From Flavobacteriales bacterium (GTDB lineage Bacteria; Bacteroidota; Bacteroidia; Flavobacteriales_D; Parvicellaceae), in assembly GCA_015488785.1 (NCBI GenBank), contig WFNC01000522.1, positions 1 through 39,358 on the forward strand: a stretch of DNA of 39,358 nt. The letters are read 5' to 3'. Position 1 is the stretch's first letter, and each line of letters begins with the position of its first letter. Below are positions 18,115 to 24,602 of this stretch, one piece after another. Position numbers and translations under genes: made by a program. The notes under the pieces are model-generated. The model was given only the letters and a program-made list of their open reading frames with translations. It was not told where the DNA came from and did not search any database.

Positions 18115-18242
18115 TTGGGCATATCCTTTTTCTATCCAAAAAAACACAAAAAAGTGTTTGTTTAGACAGAAAAAGGTCGGGCTATCCACTGTATTTCCGA
18201 TTGAAAAAATCGGAAGATGCCGTTTCTATCCCTTATGCAAAA
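18115..18242. repeat. Structured interspersed repeat of Bacteroidota type
   Basis: Starts near TTGGGC (18115) and contains two nested hairpins: CCTTTTTCT (18125-18133) with AGAAAAAGG (18168-18176), enclosing AAACAC/GTGTTT; and TTCCGATT (18195-18202) with AATCGGAA (18208-18215). Between them lies GGTCGGGCTATCCACTG (18175-18191), and after them CTATCCCTTATGCAAA. These phrases are like short repeats I recall from many Flavobacteriia genomes, a recollection that needs a genome search. It is GC-richer than its surroundings. It underlies the first codons of the longest xerC frame. Confidence 0.6.
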
Positions 18243-18269
18243 GAACAGATTCTAAGTAAAGTTATAAAT

Positions 18270-19151
18270 GTGGTAGAAAAATTCATACAATATATATTAG
18301 TCGAAAAACGATATTCTAAACATACAATTGTGTCGTATAAGAATGATTTGCTTCAATTCGAAAAGTATTTATCAAGTGATTATGAAGAATCAATAGAAAA
18401 AGCAACCCCTGTAATGATTCGTTCATGGATGGCTTTGCTTGTTCAAGCGGGTATTCAAGAGCGAACAGTAAACCGAAAATTAAGTTCACTACGTTCTTAT
18501 TATAAGTATTTAATCCAAAACAAAATAAGAAACGATAATCCAGTAGTTAATATTAAAGTCCTAAAGACAAGAAAAAGACTTCCAAATTTTATCAAACAAC
18601 AAGAAATGGATAATCTTTTCAATGAAATAGACTTTTCCAATGAATTTTCAGATCAAAGAGATAAGTTACTATTGTATATATTATTTTTTACAGGAATTAG
18701 ATTGTCAGAACTAATAAATTTAAAAGACAATGATATTTCTGATAAAGTAATTAGAGTTATTGGAAAAAGAAATAAAGAACGAGATGTTCCGATAACACCT
18801 TTTTTGCGAAAAGAGATTCTAAATTACACTATATTAAGGAGTCAGACATTTGAAGAATCAGGTAATGATCTTTTGCTTACAAATAAAGGTCAAAAACTTT
18901 ACGAAAAATTTGTATATAGAAAGGTAAAACATTACCTTAGTTTAGTGACAACTCAAAAAGAGATAAGTCCACATGTATTAAGACATACGTTTGCGACTCA
19001 AATGTTAAACAATGGAGCTGACCTAAATGCAATAAAAGAAATATTAGGGCATTCAGATTTAACGGCAACACAAGTTTATACACATAACTCTTTAGAGAAG
19101 TTAAAAGGAATATATAAACAAGCTCACCCTAGAAGTGAGAATAAAAAATAA
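18270..19151 (+). CDS. xerC: Tyrosine recombinase XerC
   Basis: Site-specific recombinase that, with XerD, resolves chromosome dimers at dif. From the GTG at 18270 it has 293 residues, typical for XerC/D. The frame extends to a TTG at 18201, but those 23 codons lie in the repeat at 18115-18242, and the product from GTG (VVEKFIQYILVEKRYSKHTI) aligns with the normal XerC start. The N-terminal SAM-like domain is followed by the catalytic domain with Arg in TGIRLSEL, Lys in VIGKRNKER, His/Arg in PHVLRHTFATQM, His in GHSDLTATQ and nucleophile Tyr in QVYTH. All catalytic residues are intact. hpf follows 4 bp after the stop. Confidence 0.92.
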   Translation: MVEKFIQYILVEKRYSKHTIVSYKNDLLQFEKYLSSDYEESIEKATPVMIRSWMALLVQAGIQERTVNRKLSSLRSYYKYLIQNKIRNDNPVVNIKVLKTRKRLPNFIKQQEMDNLFNEIDFSNEFSDQRDKLLLYILFFTGIRLSELINLKDNDISDKVIRVIGKRNKERDVPITPFLRKEILNYTILRSQTFEESGNDLLLTNKGQKLYEKFVYRKVKHYLSLVTTQKEISPHVLRHTFATQMLNNGADLNAIKEILGHSDLTATQVYTHNSLEKLKGIYKQAHPRSENKK

Positions 19152-19155
19152 AATT

Positions 19156-19446
19156 ATGGATATTAAAGTTCAATCAGTAAATTTCGATGCAGATGAAAAG
19201 TTAATTGCTTTTGTAGAAAACAGAGTAGAGAAACTTCAAACTTATTTTGATAACATCACGGGAGTAGAATCTTTCTTAAGGATAGAGAAGTCTGATAACC
19301 TCGAAAATAAATTAGTAGAAATAAAAGTTTTGTTACCAGGTAAAGAAATTTTCGCTAAAAAAAACGCAAAATCTTTCGAAGAAGCTGCAGATGAGTCTGT
19401 TGAAGCCTTGAGAAGACAGCTTGTAAAGTATAAGGAAAGACTATAG
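19156..19446 (+). CDS. hpf: Short ribosome hibernation promoting factor (HPF/YfiA family)
   Basis: 96 residues from the ATG at 19156 (MDIKVQSVNFDADEKL). An earlier in-frame codon at 19135 lies inside xerC and is unlikely. The fold pattern (beta strand, helix KLIAFVENRVEKLQTYF, strands VESFLRIEK and KLVEIKVLLPG, final helix FEEAADESVEALRRQLVKYKERL) is that of the HPF/YfiA domain that binds the 30S A and P sites in stationary phase. Only this domain is present, so it is the short form, lacking the C-terminal dimerisation domain of long HPF. It lies directly behind xerC and ahead of the tRNA-tuf locus. Confidence 0.92.
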   Translation: MDIKVQSVNFDADEKLIAFVENRVEKLQTYFDNITGVESFLRIEKSDNLENKLVEIKVLLPGKEIFAKKNAKSFEEAADESVEALRRQLVKYKERL

Positions 19447-19490
19447 TTTAAGTCGTTGTAAAAAAAATATTATTTTTTTTAAAAAAAAGC

Positions 19491-19520
19491 TTGCGATTCT
19501 AAAAGTTCTTATTATCTTTG
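19491..19520 (+). promoter_or_regulatory. Promoter P1 of the tRNA-Thr/Tyr genes
   Basis: TTG at 19491-19493, 19-nt spacer, TATCTTTG at 19513-19520: a full match to the Bacteroidota -33/-7 consensus. Transcription should start about 7 nt downstream, some 45 nt before tRNA-Thr. Confidence 0.8.
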
Positions 19521-19573
19521 CACAGCCTTACGGAAATTAAGGTATAGTTCTTAAGTAAGTTTTGAATAATATT

Positions 19574-19647
19574 GCCAATGTAGCTCAGTTGGCTAGAGCA
19601 GCTGATTTGTAATCAGCAGGTCGTGGGTTCGAGTCCCTCCATTGGCT
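19574..19647 (+). tRNA. tRNA-Thr (anticodon TGT)
   Basis: 74-nt cloverleaf. The acceptor stem GCCAATG pairs with CATTGGC. The anticodon arm GCTGA-TTTGTAA-TCAGC gives TGT, reading ACA/ACN threonine codons. The T arm is GTGGGTTCGAGTCCCTC. CCA follows directly in the DNA (19648-19650). First tRNA of the cluster. Confidence 0.96.
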
Positions 19648-19657
19648 CCATTTAGTT

Positions 19658-19739
19658 GGGGGTGTCGCATAGCGGCTATTGCAACAGACTGTAACTCTGT
19701 CACCTTCGGGTATCGTTGGTTCGAGTCCATCCACCCCCA
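19658..19739 (+). tRNA. tRNA-Tyr (anticodon GTA)
   Basis: 82-nt type II tRNA with a long variable arm (CACCTTCGGGT region). Acceptor GGGGGTG pairs with CACCCCC, discriminator A. The anticodon arm ACAGA-CTGTAAC-TCTGT gives GTA. CCA is not encoded. It lies 10 nt after tRNA-Thr, so both come from one transcript. Confidence 0.96.
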
Positions 19740-19774
19740 CGAAGGAAAATAAAATAATTTTTTTTGAAAAACAT

Positions 19775-19804
19775 TTGTTTTTTAATTAAAAAGTATTATC
19801 TTTG
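19775..19804 (+). promoter_or_regulatory. Promoter P2 of the tRNA-Gly gene
   Basis: TTG at 19775-19777, 19-nt spacer, TATCTTTG at 19797-19804. The same -7 octamer and the same spacing as P1. tRNA-Gly starts 12 nt after the box. Confidence 0.8.
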
Positions 19805-19815
19805 TATTCCGAAAA

Positions 19816-19888
19816 GCGAGAGTAGCTCAGCTGGTAGAGCATCAGCCTTCCAAGCTGAGGGTCGCGAGTTCGAATCTCGTCTCTCGCT
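19816..19888 (+). tRNA. tRNA-Gly (anticodon TCC)
   Basis: 73-nt cloverleaf. Acceptor GCGAGAG pairs with CTCTCGC, discriminator T. The anticodon arm TCAGC-CTTCCAA-GCTGA gives TCC. The T arm contains GAGTTCGAATCTC. It is immediately downstream of P2 and followed by a hairpin. Confidence 0.96.
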
Positions 19889-19897
19889 CTGTGACTT

Positions 19898-19933
19898 AAA
19901 GGAGAACTAGTGATGATACTGGTTCTCCTTTTT
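19898..19933 (+). terminator. Hairpin with T-run between tRNA-Gly and tRNA-Thr(GGT)
   Basis: AAAGGAGAACTAG (19898-19910) pairs with CTGGTTCTCCTTT (19919-19931), 13 pairs including one G-U, 8-nt loop, then TTG and a T-rich stretch. It looks like an intrinsic terminator or attenuator upstream of tRNA-Thr(GGT)-tuf. I found no good promoter between it and tuf. Confidence 0.7.
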
Positions 19934-19944
19934 GTGTTTTTAAA

Positions 19945-20016
<72 letters not shown>

Positions 20017-20082
20017 CAAAAGCTCAATGGTGGATTTAAGAAAGTAAATAAGTATATAATTAATAAATAAAACAAAGTTAAG

Positions 20083-21270
20083 ATGGCTAAAGAAACCTTC
20101 GAACGTACTAAACCACACGTGAATATTGGAACAATAGGTCACGTGGATCACGGTAAGACAACTCTTACTGCTGCAATTTCTAAAGTTTTAGCTGACCAAG
20201 GGTTGGCAGAAATGAAAGATTTTTCTCAAATTGATAATGCTCCTGAAGAGAAAGAAAGAGGTATTACAATTAATACAGCTCACATTGAGTATGAAACAGA
20301 AGCTAGACATTATGCACATGTAGATTGTCCAGGTCACGCCGATTATGTTAAGAACATGGTTACGGGAGCTGCTCAAATGGATGGTGCTATTCTTGTTTGT
20401 GCTGCGACTGATGGTCCTATGCCTCAAACTAGAGAGCATATCTTGTTGTCTAAACAAGTAAATGTACCTAAATTAGTTGTATTCATGAATAAAGTGGATA
20501 TGGTTGATGATGAAGAGTTGTTAGAATTAGTTGAAATGGAATTAGAAGAATTATTAGAATCTTACGATTATAATGATACTCCAATTCTTGCTGGTTCTGC
20601 TTTAGGAGCTTTGAATGGAGATGCTAAATGGGTTGATTCAGTTAAGAAATTAATGGATACAGTTGATTCATGGATTCCTACACCAGAAAGAGATGTTGAA
20701 AAACCTTTCTTAATGTCTGTTGAAGATGTATTCTCTATTACAGGACGTGGGACTGTAGCTACAGGAGCAATCGAAACTGGAATAATTAATACTGGAGACC
20801 CAGTTGAAATTATTGGAATGCAAGCAGATAACGGTGTTATGACATCTACAGTTACAGGAGTTGAAATGTTCCGTAAAATATTAGATGAAGGAAGAGCTGG
20901 TGAAAACGTAGGTCTTTTATTAAGAGGTATTGATAAAGCTGATATCAAAAGAGGTATGGTTGTCGCTAAGCCTGGTTCAATTACACCACATGCTAAATTT
21001 AAAGCTGAGGTTTATGTATTGAAAAAAGAAGAAGGTGGACGTCACACTCCATTTCATAACAGATACCGTCCTCAGTTCTATTTTAGAACTTTAGATGTTA
21101 CTGGGACAATTACTTTAGAAGAAGGACGTGAAATGGTTATGCCAGGAGATAACGTTACTATCGACGTTGAGTTAATTACTCCAGTTGCAATGGATTTAGG
21201 TTTACGTTTTGCTATCCGTGAAGGAGGTAGGACAGTAGGAGCTGGTCAGGTAACTGAAATAATAGCTTAA
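20083..21270 (+). CDS. tuf: Elongation factor Tu
   Basis: 395-residue GTPase that delivers aminoacyl-tRNA to the ribosome. G1 is GHVDHGKT (19-26), G3 DCPGHADYVKNM, G4 NKVD, G5 SAL. The switch region EKERGITINTAHIEYET is typical. Domains 2 and 3 are complete, ending GGRTVGAGQVTEIIA. The codon choice is noticeably regular, as expected for a highly expressed gene. It sits between tRNA-Thr(GGT) and a strong terminator, with tRNA-Trp and secE beyond. Only one tuf copy lies in this window. Confidence 0.99.
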   Translation: MAKETFERTKPHVNIGTIGHVDHGKTTLTAAISKVLADQGLAEMKDFSQIDNAPEEKERGITINTAHIEYETEARHYAHVDCPGHADYVKNMVTGAAQMDGAILVCAATDGPMPQTREHILLSKQVNVPKLVVFMNKVDMVDDEELLELVEMELEELLESYDYNDTPILAGSALGALNGDAKWVDSVKKLMDTVDSWIPTPERDVEKPFLMSVEDVFSITGRGTVATGAIETGIINTGDPVEIIGMQADNGVMTSTVTGVEMFRKILDEGRAGENVGLLLRGIDKADIKRGMVVAKPGSITPHAKFKAEVYVLKKEEGGRHTPFHNRYRPQFYFRTLDVTGTITLEEGREMVMPGDNVTIDVELITPVAMDLGLRFAIREGGRTVGAGQVTEIIA

Positions 21271-21292
21271 TAACTTAATTGTTAGAAATTGT

Positions 21293-21328
21293 CAAAAAGG
21301 TTCTCGTATTTTACGGGTAACCTTTTTG
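21293..21328 (+). terminator. Intrinsic terminator after tuf
   Basis: CAAAAAGGTT (21293-21302) pairs with AACCTTTTTG (21319-21328). An inner CTCGT/ACGGG stem extends it with one bulged T. The T-rich right arm makes this a strong, possibly partial, terminator between tuf and tRNA-Trp. Confidence 0.75.
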
Positions 21329-21372
21329 TCATATATTTAAATTTACATTGAAAGGTGTAGATTTAAAGGTTT

Positions 21373-21445
21373 ACGGGTGTAGCTCAGTTGGTAGAGCACT
21401 GGTCTCCAAAACCAGGTGTCGGGAGTTCGAGTCTCTCCACCCGTG
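21373..21445 (+). tRNA. tRNA-Trp (anticodon CCA)
   Basis: 73-nt cloverleaf. Acceptor ACGGGTG pairs with CACCCGT, discriminator G. The anticodon arm CTGGT-CTCCAAA-ACCAG gives CCA. The T arm contains GAGTTCGAGTCTC. It lies 28 nt before secE, a placement seen in many bacteria. Confidence 0.96.
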
Positions 21446-21473
21446 CAAAATATTAATTTAATAGATTTTAACT

Positions 21474-21716
21474 GTGGCAGAATTTATCGCATATATTAAA
21501 GACGCTAAAGAAGAATTACTTCATAAAGTATCTTGGCCTACATGGAAAGAATTGCAGTCAAGTGCAATTTTGGTTTTAATTACATGTATTATTATTTCAT
21601 TATTCATATGGTTAATGGATTTTACATTTGGAATTACTCCTATCAAGGAAGGTGAGAGCGGATGGAGAGGTTTACTAGGGTATTTTTATGAAATGTTTAA
21701 TTCATCTTCAAAATAA
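21474..21716 (+). CDS. secE: Preprotein translocase subunit SecE
   Basis: 80-residue essential subunit of the SecYEG channel. A cytoplasmic amphipathic helix contains the family motif KVSWPTWKEL and is followed by one membrane segment (SAILVLITCIIISLFIWLMD). The start is GTG at 21474; no ATG lies nearby in frame before the conserved region. The C-terminal 25 residues extend beyond the membrane segment. nusG follows 6 bp later, the near-universal secE-nusG pair. Confidence 0.96.
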   Translation: MAEFIAYIKDAKEELLHKVSWPTWKELQSSAILVLITCIIISLFIWLMDFTFGITPIKEGESGWRGLLGYFYEMFNSSSK

Positions 21717-21722
21717 TCAAGC

Positions 21723-22274
21723 ATGGCTGAAGTGAAAAAGAGATGGTACGTGATTCGTGCTATTAGCGGAAAGGAAAAGAAAGTTAAAGAGCAATTAGAA
21801 ATTGAAATAGAAAGACAAAATTTGTCTGACTATGTTGAACAAATTTTAATTCCAACAGAAAAGGTTTATCAAATTCGAAATGGTAAAAAAATAAGCAAAG
21901 AGAAAAATTACCTACCAGGGTATGTTTTAATCGAAGCTGCTTTAGTTGGAGAGGTTGAACATGTTATTCAATCAACAAATAATATAATTGGATTTTTAGG
22001 AGGAGAAAAAGGAGGAGATCCTTTACCAATGAGAGATTCAGAGGTTAATAGAATTTTAGGGAAAGTTGATGAATTGGCAGAGGCTGATGAAGAAATGAAC
22101 GTTCCTTATGTTGTTGGAGAAGCTATCAAAGTAATAGATGGACCTTTCAATAACTTCAACGGAGTCGTTGAGGAAATTAACGAAGAGAAGAAAAAACTGA
22201 AAGTAATGGTTAAGATTTTTGGTCGTAAAACACCATTAGAATTAAACTATACGCAAGTAACAAAAGAGAATTAA
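21723..22274 (+). CDS. nusG: Transcription termination/antitermination protein NusG
   Basis: 183 residues. The NGN domain (KRWYVIRAISGKEKKVKEQL ... YLPGYVLIEA ... IGFLGG) binds RNA polymerase, and the C-terminal KOW domain (VGEAIKVIDGPFNNFNGVVE) binds Rho or ribosomal protein S10 in E. coli. Length matches the basic form without inserted domains. Six bp after secE and 57 bp before rplK; that leader is GC-rich in part. Confidence 0.98.
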   Translation: MAEVKKRWYVIRAISGKEKKVKEQLEIEIERQNLSDYVEQILIPTEKVYQIRNGKKISKEKNYLPGYVLIEAALVGEVEHVIQSTNNIIGFLGGEKGGDPLPMRDSEVNRILGKVDELAEADEEMNVPYVVGEAIKVIDGPFNNFNGVVEEINEEKKKLKVMVKIFGRKTPLELNYTQVTKEN

Positions 22275-22331
22275 GATAGTGTACTAGTCGATTAAAGCTT
22301 CCCGGCGAATACGCGTAATAAATAAATAACA
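22275..22331 (+). promoter_or_regulatory. nusG-rplK intergenic leader, possible L1 control site
   Basis: 57 nt with a GC-rich island AGCTTCCCGGCGAATACGCG (22297-22316) in AT-rich surroundings. In E. coli the leader before rplK holds an L1 binding site that controls rplKA. I see no convincing stem here, so this is a positional guess. Confidence 0.25.
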
Positions 22332-22775
22332 ATGGCAAAAGAAGTAAGTGGATTAATCAAACTTCAGATTAAAGGTGGAGCGGCAAATCCTTCGCCACCA
22401 GTAGGACCTGCATTAGGTGCTAAAGGTGTAAATATCATGGAGTTCTGTAAGCAATTTAATGCTAGAACTCAAGATAAAGCGGGGAAAGTATTGCCTGCTG
22501 TAATCACTGTATACTCAGATAAGTCTTTTGATTTTGTAATAAAAACACCTCCAGCTGCAGTTCAATTATTGGAAGCAGCTAAGTTGAAAAAAGGTTCTTC
22601 GGAGTCTAATAAACTTAAAGTTGGTAAAGTAACTTGGGAACAAGTTCAAGCTATTGCAGAAGATAAAATGGCCGATTTAAACTGTTTTACTATCCATTCA
22701 GGAATGAAGATGATAGCTGGAACAGCAAGAAGTATGGGATTAACAGTTAAAGGAAAAGCTCCTTGGGAAGTATAA
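22332..22775 (+). CDS. rplK: 50S ribosomal protein L11
   Basis: 147 residues. The N-terminal domain has GGAANPSPPVGPALGAKGVNI with the proline-rich linker, and the C-terminal domain has KLKVGKVTWEQVQAIAEDKM and the terminal AGTARSMGLTVKG, the 23S rRNA-binding part. L11 forms the GTPase-associated stalk base and is needed for RelA-type sensing. 20 bp before rplA, the usual pair. Confidence 0.98.
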   Translation: MAKEVSGLIKLQIKGGAANPSPPVGPALGAKGVNIMEFCKQFNARTQDKAGKVLPAVITVYSDKSFDFVIKTPPAAVQLLEAAKLKKGSSESNKLKVGKVTWEQVQAIAEDKMADLNCFTIHSGMKMIAGTARSMGLTVKGKAPWEV

Positions 22776-22795
22776 TCTGAATAAACAGAAAAATT

Positions 22796-23488
22796 ATGGC
22801 ACTGACAAAGAAGAGAAAAGAAGCCTTAGCTAAATACGATAGCGAAAAGGTATATTCATTGGACGAAGCTTCAAAAATTATCAAGGAAATATCAACTACT
22901 AACTTTGATTCTTCTATTGACGTTGCGGTAAGATTGGGTGTAGACCCTCGTAAAGCTAACCAAATGGTTAGAGGAACGGTATCTTTACCTCACGGAACTG
23001 GAAAGGATGTAAAAGTATTAGTATTGTGTACTGCTGATAAAGAAAAAGAAGCGTTAGAAGCAGGTGCTGATTACGTTGGATTAGATGAGTTTATCACCAA
23101 AATTAAAGGTGGTTGGACTGATGTAGATGTAATTATCACTATGCCATCAGTAATGGGGAAAGTAGGTGCTTTAGGTCGTATTTTAGGACCTAGAGGATTA
23201 ATGCCAAACCCTAAGACTGGTACCGTTACTATGAATGTAGCTCAAGCTGTGACAGATGTAAAAGCTGGAAAAATTGACTTTAGAGTTGATAAATTCGGTA
23301 TAATACACGCTGCTATAGGTAAAGCTTCTTTCGAATCAGAAAAAATTGCAGATAACGCAAGAGAATTGATTTCAACGCTAATTAAACTTAAACCAACTGC
23401 TGCGAAAGGTACTTATATTAAGAGTCTTTCTATTTCAAGCACAATGAGTCCAAGTATTAATGTAGAATCAAAATCGATTGAGGCGTAA
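22796..23488 (+). CDS. rplA: 50S ribosomal protein L1
   Basis: 230 residues, full length. Family blocks are DVAVRLGVDPRKANQMVRGT, LPHGTGK, MPSVMGKVGALGRILGPRGL and MPNPKTGTVT. L1 forms the mobile stalk that handles exit of deacylated tRNA and in E. coli represses its own operon. A C-terminal tail of about ten residues (SPSINVESKSIEA) follows the conserved core. 20 bp before rplJ. Confidence 0.98.
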   Translation: MALTKKRKEALAKYDSEKVYSLDEASKIIKEISTTNFDSSIDVAVRLGVDPRKANQMVRGTVSLPHGTGKDVKVLVLCTADKEKEALEAGADYVGLDEFITKIKGGWTDVDVIITMPSVMGKVGALGRILGPRGLMPNPKTGTVTMNVAQAVTDVKAGKIDFRVDKFGIIHAAIGKASFESEKIADNARELISTLIKLKPTAAKGTYIKSLSISSTMSPSINVESKSIEA

Positions 23489-23508
23489 CTGCTAAAAATG
23501 TAACAAAC

Positions 23509-24027
23509 ATGACCAGAGAAGAAAAACAAAATGCAATTGAGGTCTTAACTGACAGACTTGCTGGATCTGGAATATTTTATGTCGCAGACACTTCAGAACT
23601 AACGGCGGAAGCTACTAGTGACTTAAGAAGAGCTTGCTTCAAACAAAATGTTCAATTGAGCGTAGTTAAAAATACATTGCTTAAAAAAGCAATGGAGAAA
23701 GTTGATGGTAAAGATCTTGCAGAAATGTATGATGTTTTGGCTGGTCCAACAGCAATAATGTTTGCAGAGGTAGGTAATGCTCCGGCAAAAATCATTAAAG
23801 AATTTCGTAAGAAAAATGATAAGCCGATTTTAAAAGCAGCCTACGTTGAAGAAGCAATATATATTGGAGACGATCAATTACAAACTCTTGTTGACATCAA
23901 GTCTAAAGAAGAAATGATTGGTGAAGTAATTGGATTACTTCAATCGCCTGCTAAAAACGTATTGTCAGCTCTTCAGTCTGGAGGCGGAACAATTGCAGGA
24001 CTAGTGAAAACTTTATCTGAAAGATAA
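23509..24027 (+). CDS. rplJ: 50S ribosomal protein L10
   Basis: 172 residues. The N-terminal rRNA-binding globular part has FYVADTSELTAEATSDLRRAC, VVKNTLLKKAM and LAGPTAIMFAEVGNAPAKII. The C-terminal helix (VLSALQSGGGTIAGLVKTLSER) provides the docking sites for L7/L12 dimers. Only 20 bp separate it from rplA, so the long rplJ leader that carries L10 autoregulation in E. coli is missing here; any such control must act elsewhere. Confidence 0.97.
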   Translation: MTREEKQNAIEVLTDRLAGSGIFYVADTSELTAEATSDLRRACFKQNVQLSVVKNTLLKKAMEKVDGKDLAEMYDVLAGPTAIMFAEVGNAPAKIIKEFRKKNDKPILKAAYVEEAIYIGDDQLQTLVDIKSKEEMIGEVIGLLQSPAKNVLSALQSGGGTIAGLVKTLSER

Positions 24028-24061
24028 AAAAAGAATTAAATTTAATTAGTAAAACAAAACA

Positions 24062-24075
24062 AGTACGAAAGTACT
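24062..24075 (+). promoter_or_regulatory. GNRA-tetraloop hairpin before rplL
   Basis: AGTAC-GAAA-GTACT, a 5-bp stem with a GAAA tetraloop, ends 13 nt before the rplL ATG. The flanking TTAATTAGTA and TACTAAAATTAA can pair in an alternative fold. It may tune rplL translation; short enough to be chance. Confidence 0.3.
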
Positions 24076-24088
24076 AAAATTAATTATT

Positions 24089-24460
24089 ATGGCGGATATT
24101 AAAGCTATGGCAGAAAGTTTAGTAAACTTAACTGTAAAAGAAGTAAACGAATTAGCAACAATCTTAAAAGATGAGTACGGAATCGAACCAGCAGCAGCTG
24201 CAGTAGCAGTAGCAGCAGGTGGAGGAGGTGCTGATGCAGCTGAAGAACAAACTGAATTTAATGTTGTTCTTAAAGCAGCAGGAGCAGCTAAATTAAAAGT
24301 TGTAAAAGCGGTTAAAGAATTGTGTGGTTTAGGACTTAAAGAAGCTAAAGAATTAGTTGATTCAGCTCCAGCAAACATCAAAGAAGGTGTTTCTAAAGAC
24401 GAAGCTGATGCTTTGAAAACTGCTTTGGAAGAAGTAGGTGCAGAAGTAGAAGTTAAGTAA
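24089..24460 (+). CDS. rplL: 50S ribosomal protein L7/L12
   Basis: 123 residues. The N-terminal dimerisation helices (ADIKAMAESLVNLTVKEVNE), an alanine/glycine-rich hinge (AAAAVAVAAGGGGADAAEE) and the conserved C-terminal factor-binding domain (KLKVVKAVKELCGLGLKEAK, LVDSAPANIKEGV) are all present. L7/L12 is the multicopy stalk protein that recruits EF-Tu, EF-G and IF2. It is followed by a long stem-loop before rpoB, allowing more ribosomal protein than polymerase to be made. Confidence 0.98.
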   Translation: MADIKAMAESLVNLTVKEVNELATILKDEYGIEPAAAAVAVAAGGGGADAAEEQTEFNVVLKAAGAAKLKVVKAVKELCGLGLKEAKELVDSAPANIKEGVSKDEADALKTALEEVGAEVEVK

Positions 24461-24481
24461 TTACATAACTTATTATAATTA

Positions 24482-24534
24482 GGTTTAGGTCCTTTCTTTC
24501 GAAGAATTTCGAGAGAGAGTGCCTAAACCCTTTT
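24482..24534 (+). terminator. Terminator/attenuator between rplL and rpoB
   Basis: GGTTTAGG (24482-24489) pairs with CCTAAACC (24522-24529). The inner CTTTCTTTCG and CGAGAGAGAG segments continue the stem with G-U pairs, and CTTTTG follows. It lies where E. coli has its partial rplL-rpoB terminator. Confidence 0.7.
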
Positions 24535-24602
24535 GTGTTTAATAGAGATTCTGTTTTTCACAAATAAAAACTCAACATTTGTTTAATTTAAACATTTAAG
24601 CC

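Noticed and set aside
18201..19500. XerC next to a tRNA cluster as the integrase of an inserted element
   Set aside because: The recombinase looks like housekeeping XerC, is followed by hpf, and the tRNAs show no truncated duplicates or att-like repeats nearby.
19740..19774. T-run after tRNA-Tyr as a terminator
   Set aside because: The eight T residues at about 19757-19764 have no stem upstream apart from the tRNA itself.
20568..20948. 126-codon minus-strand frame within tuf
   Set aside because: Antisense shadow of the highly constrained tuf codon pattern; no start context or homology visible.
24046..24381. Ala/Ser-rich minus-strand frame over rplL
   Set aside because: Produced by the GCA-rich hinge of rplL read in reverse; not a gene.
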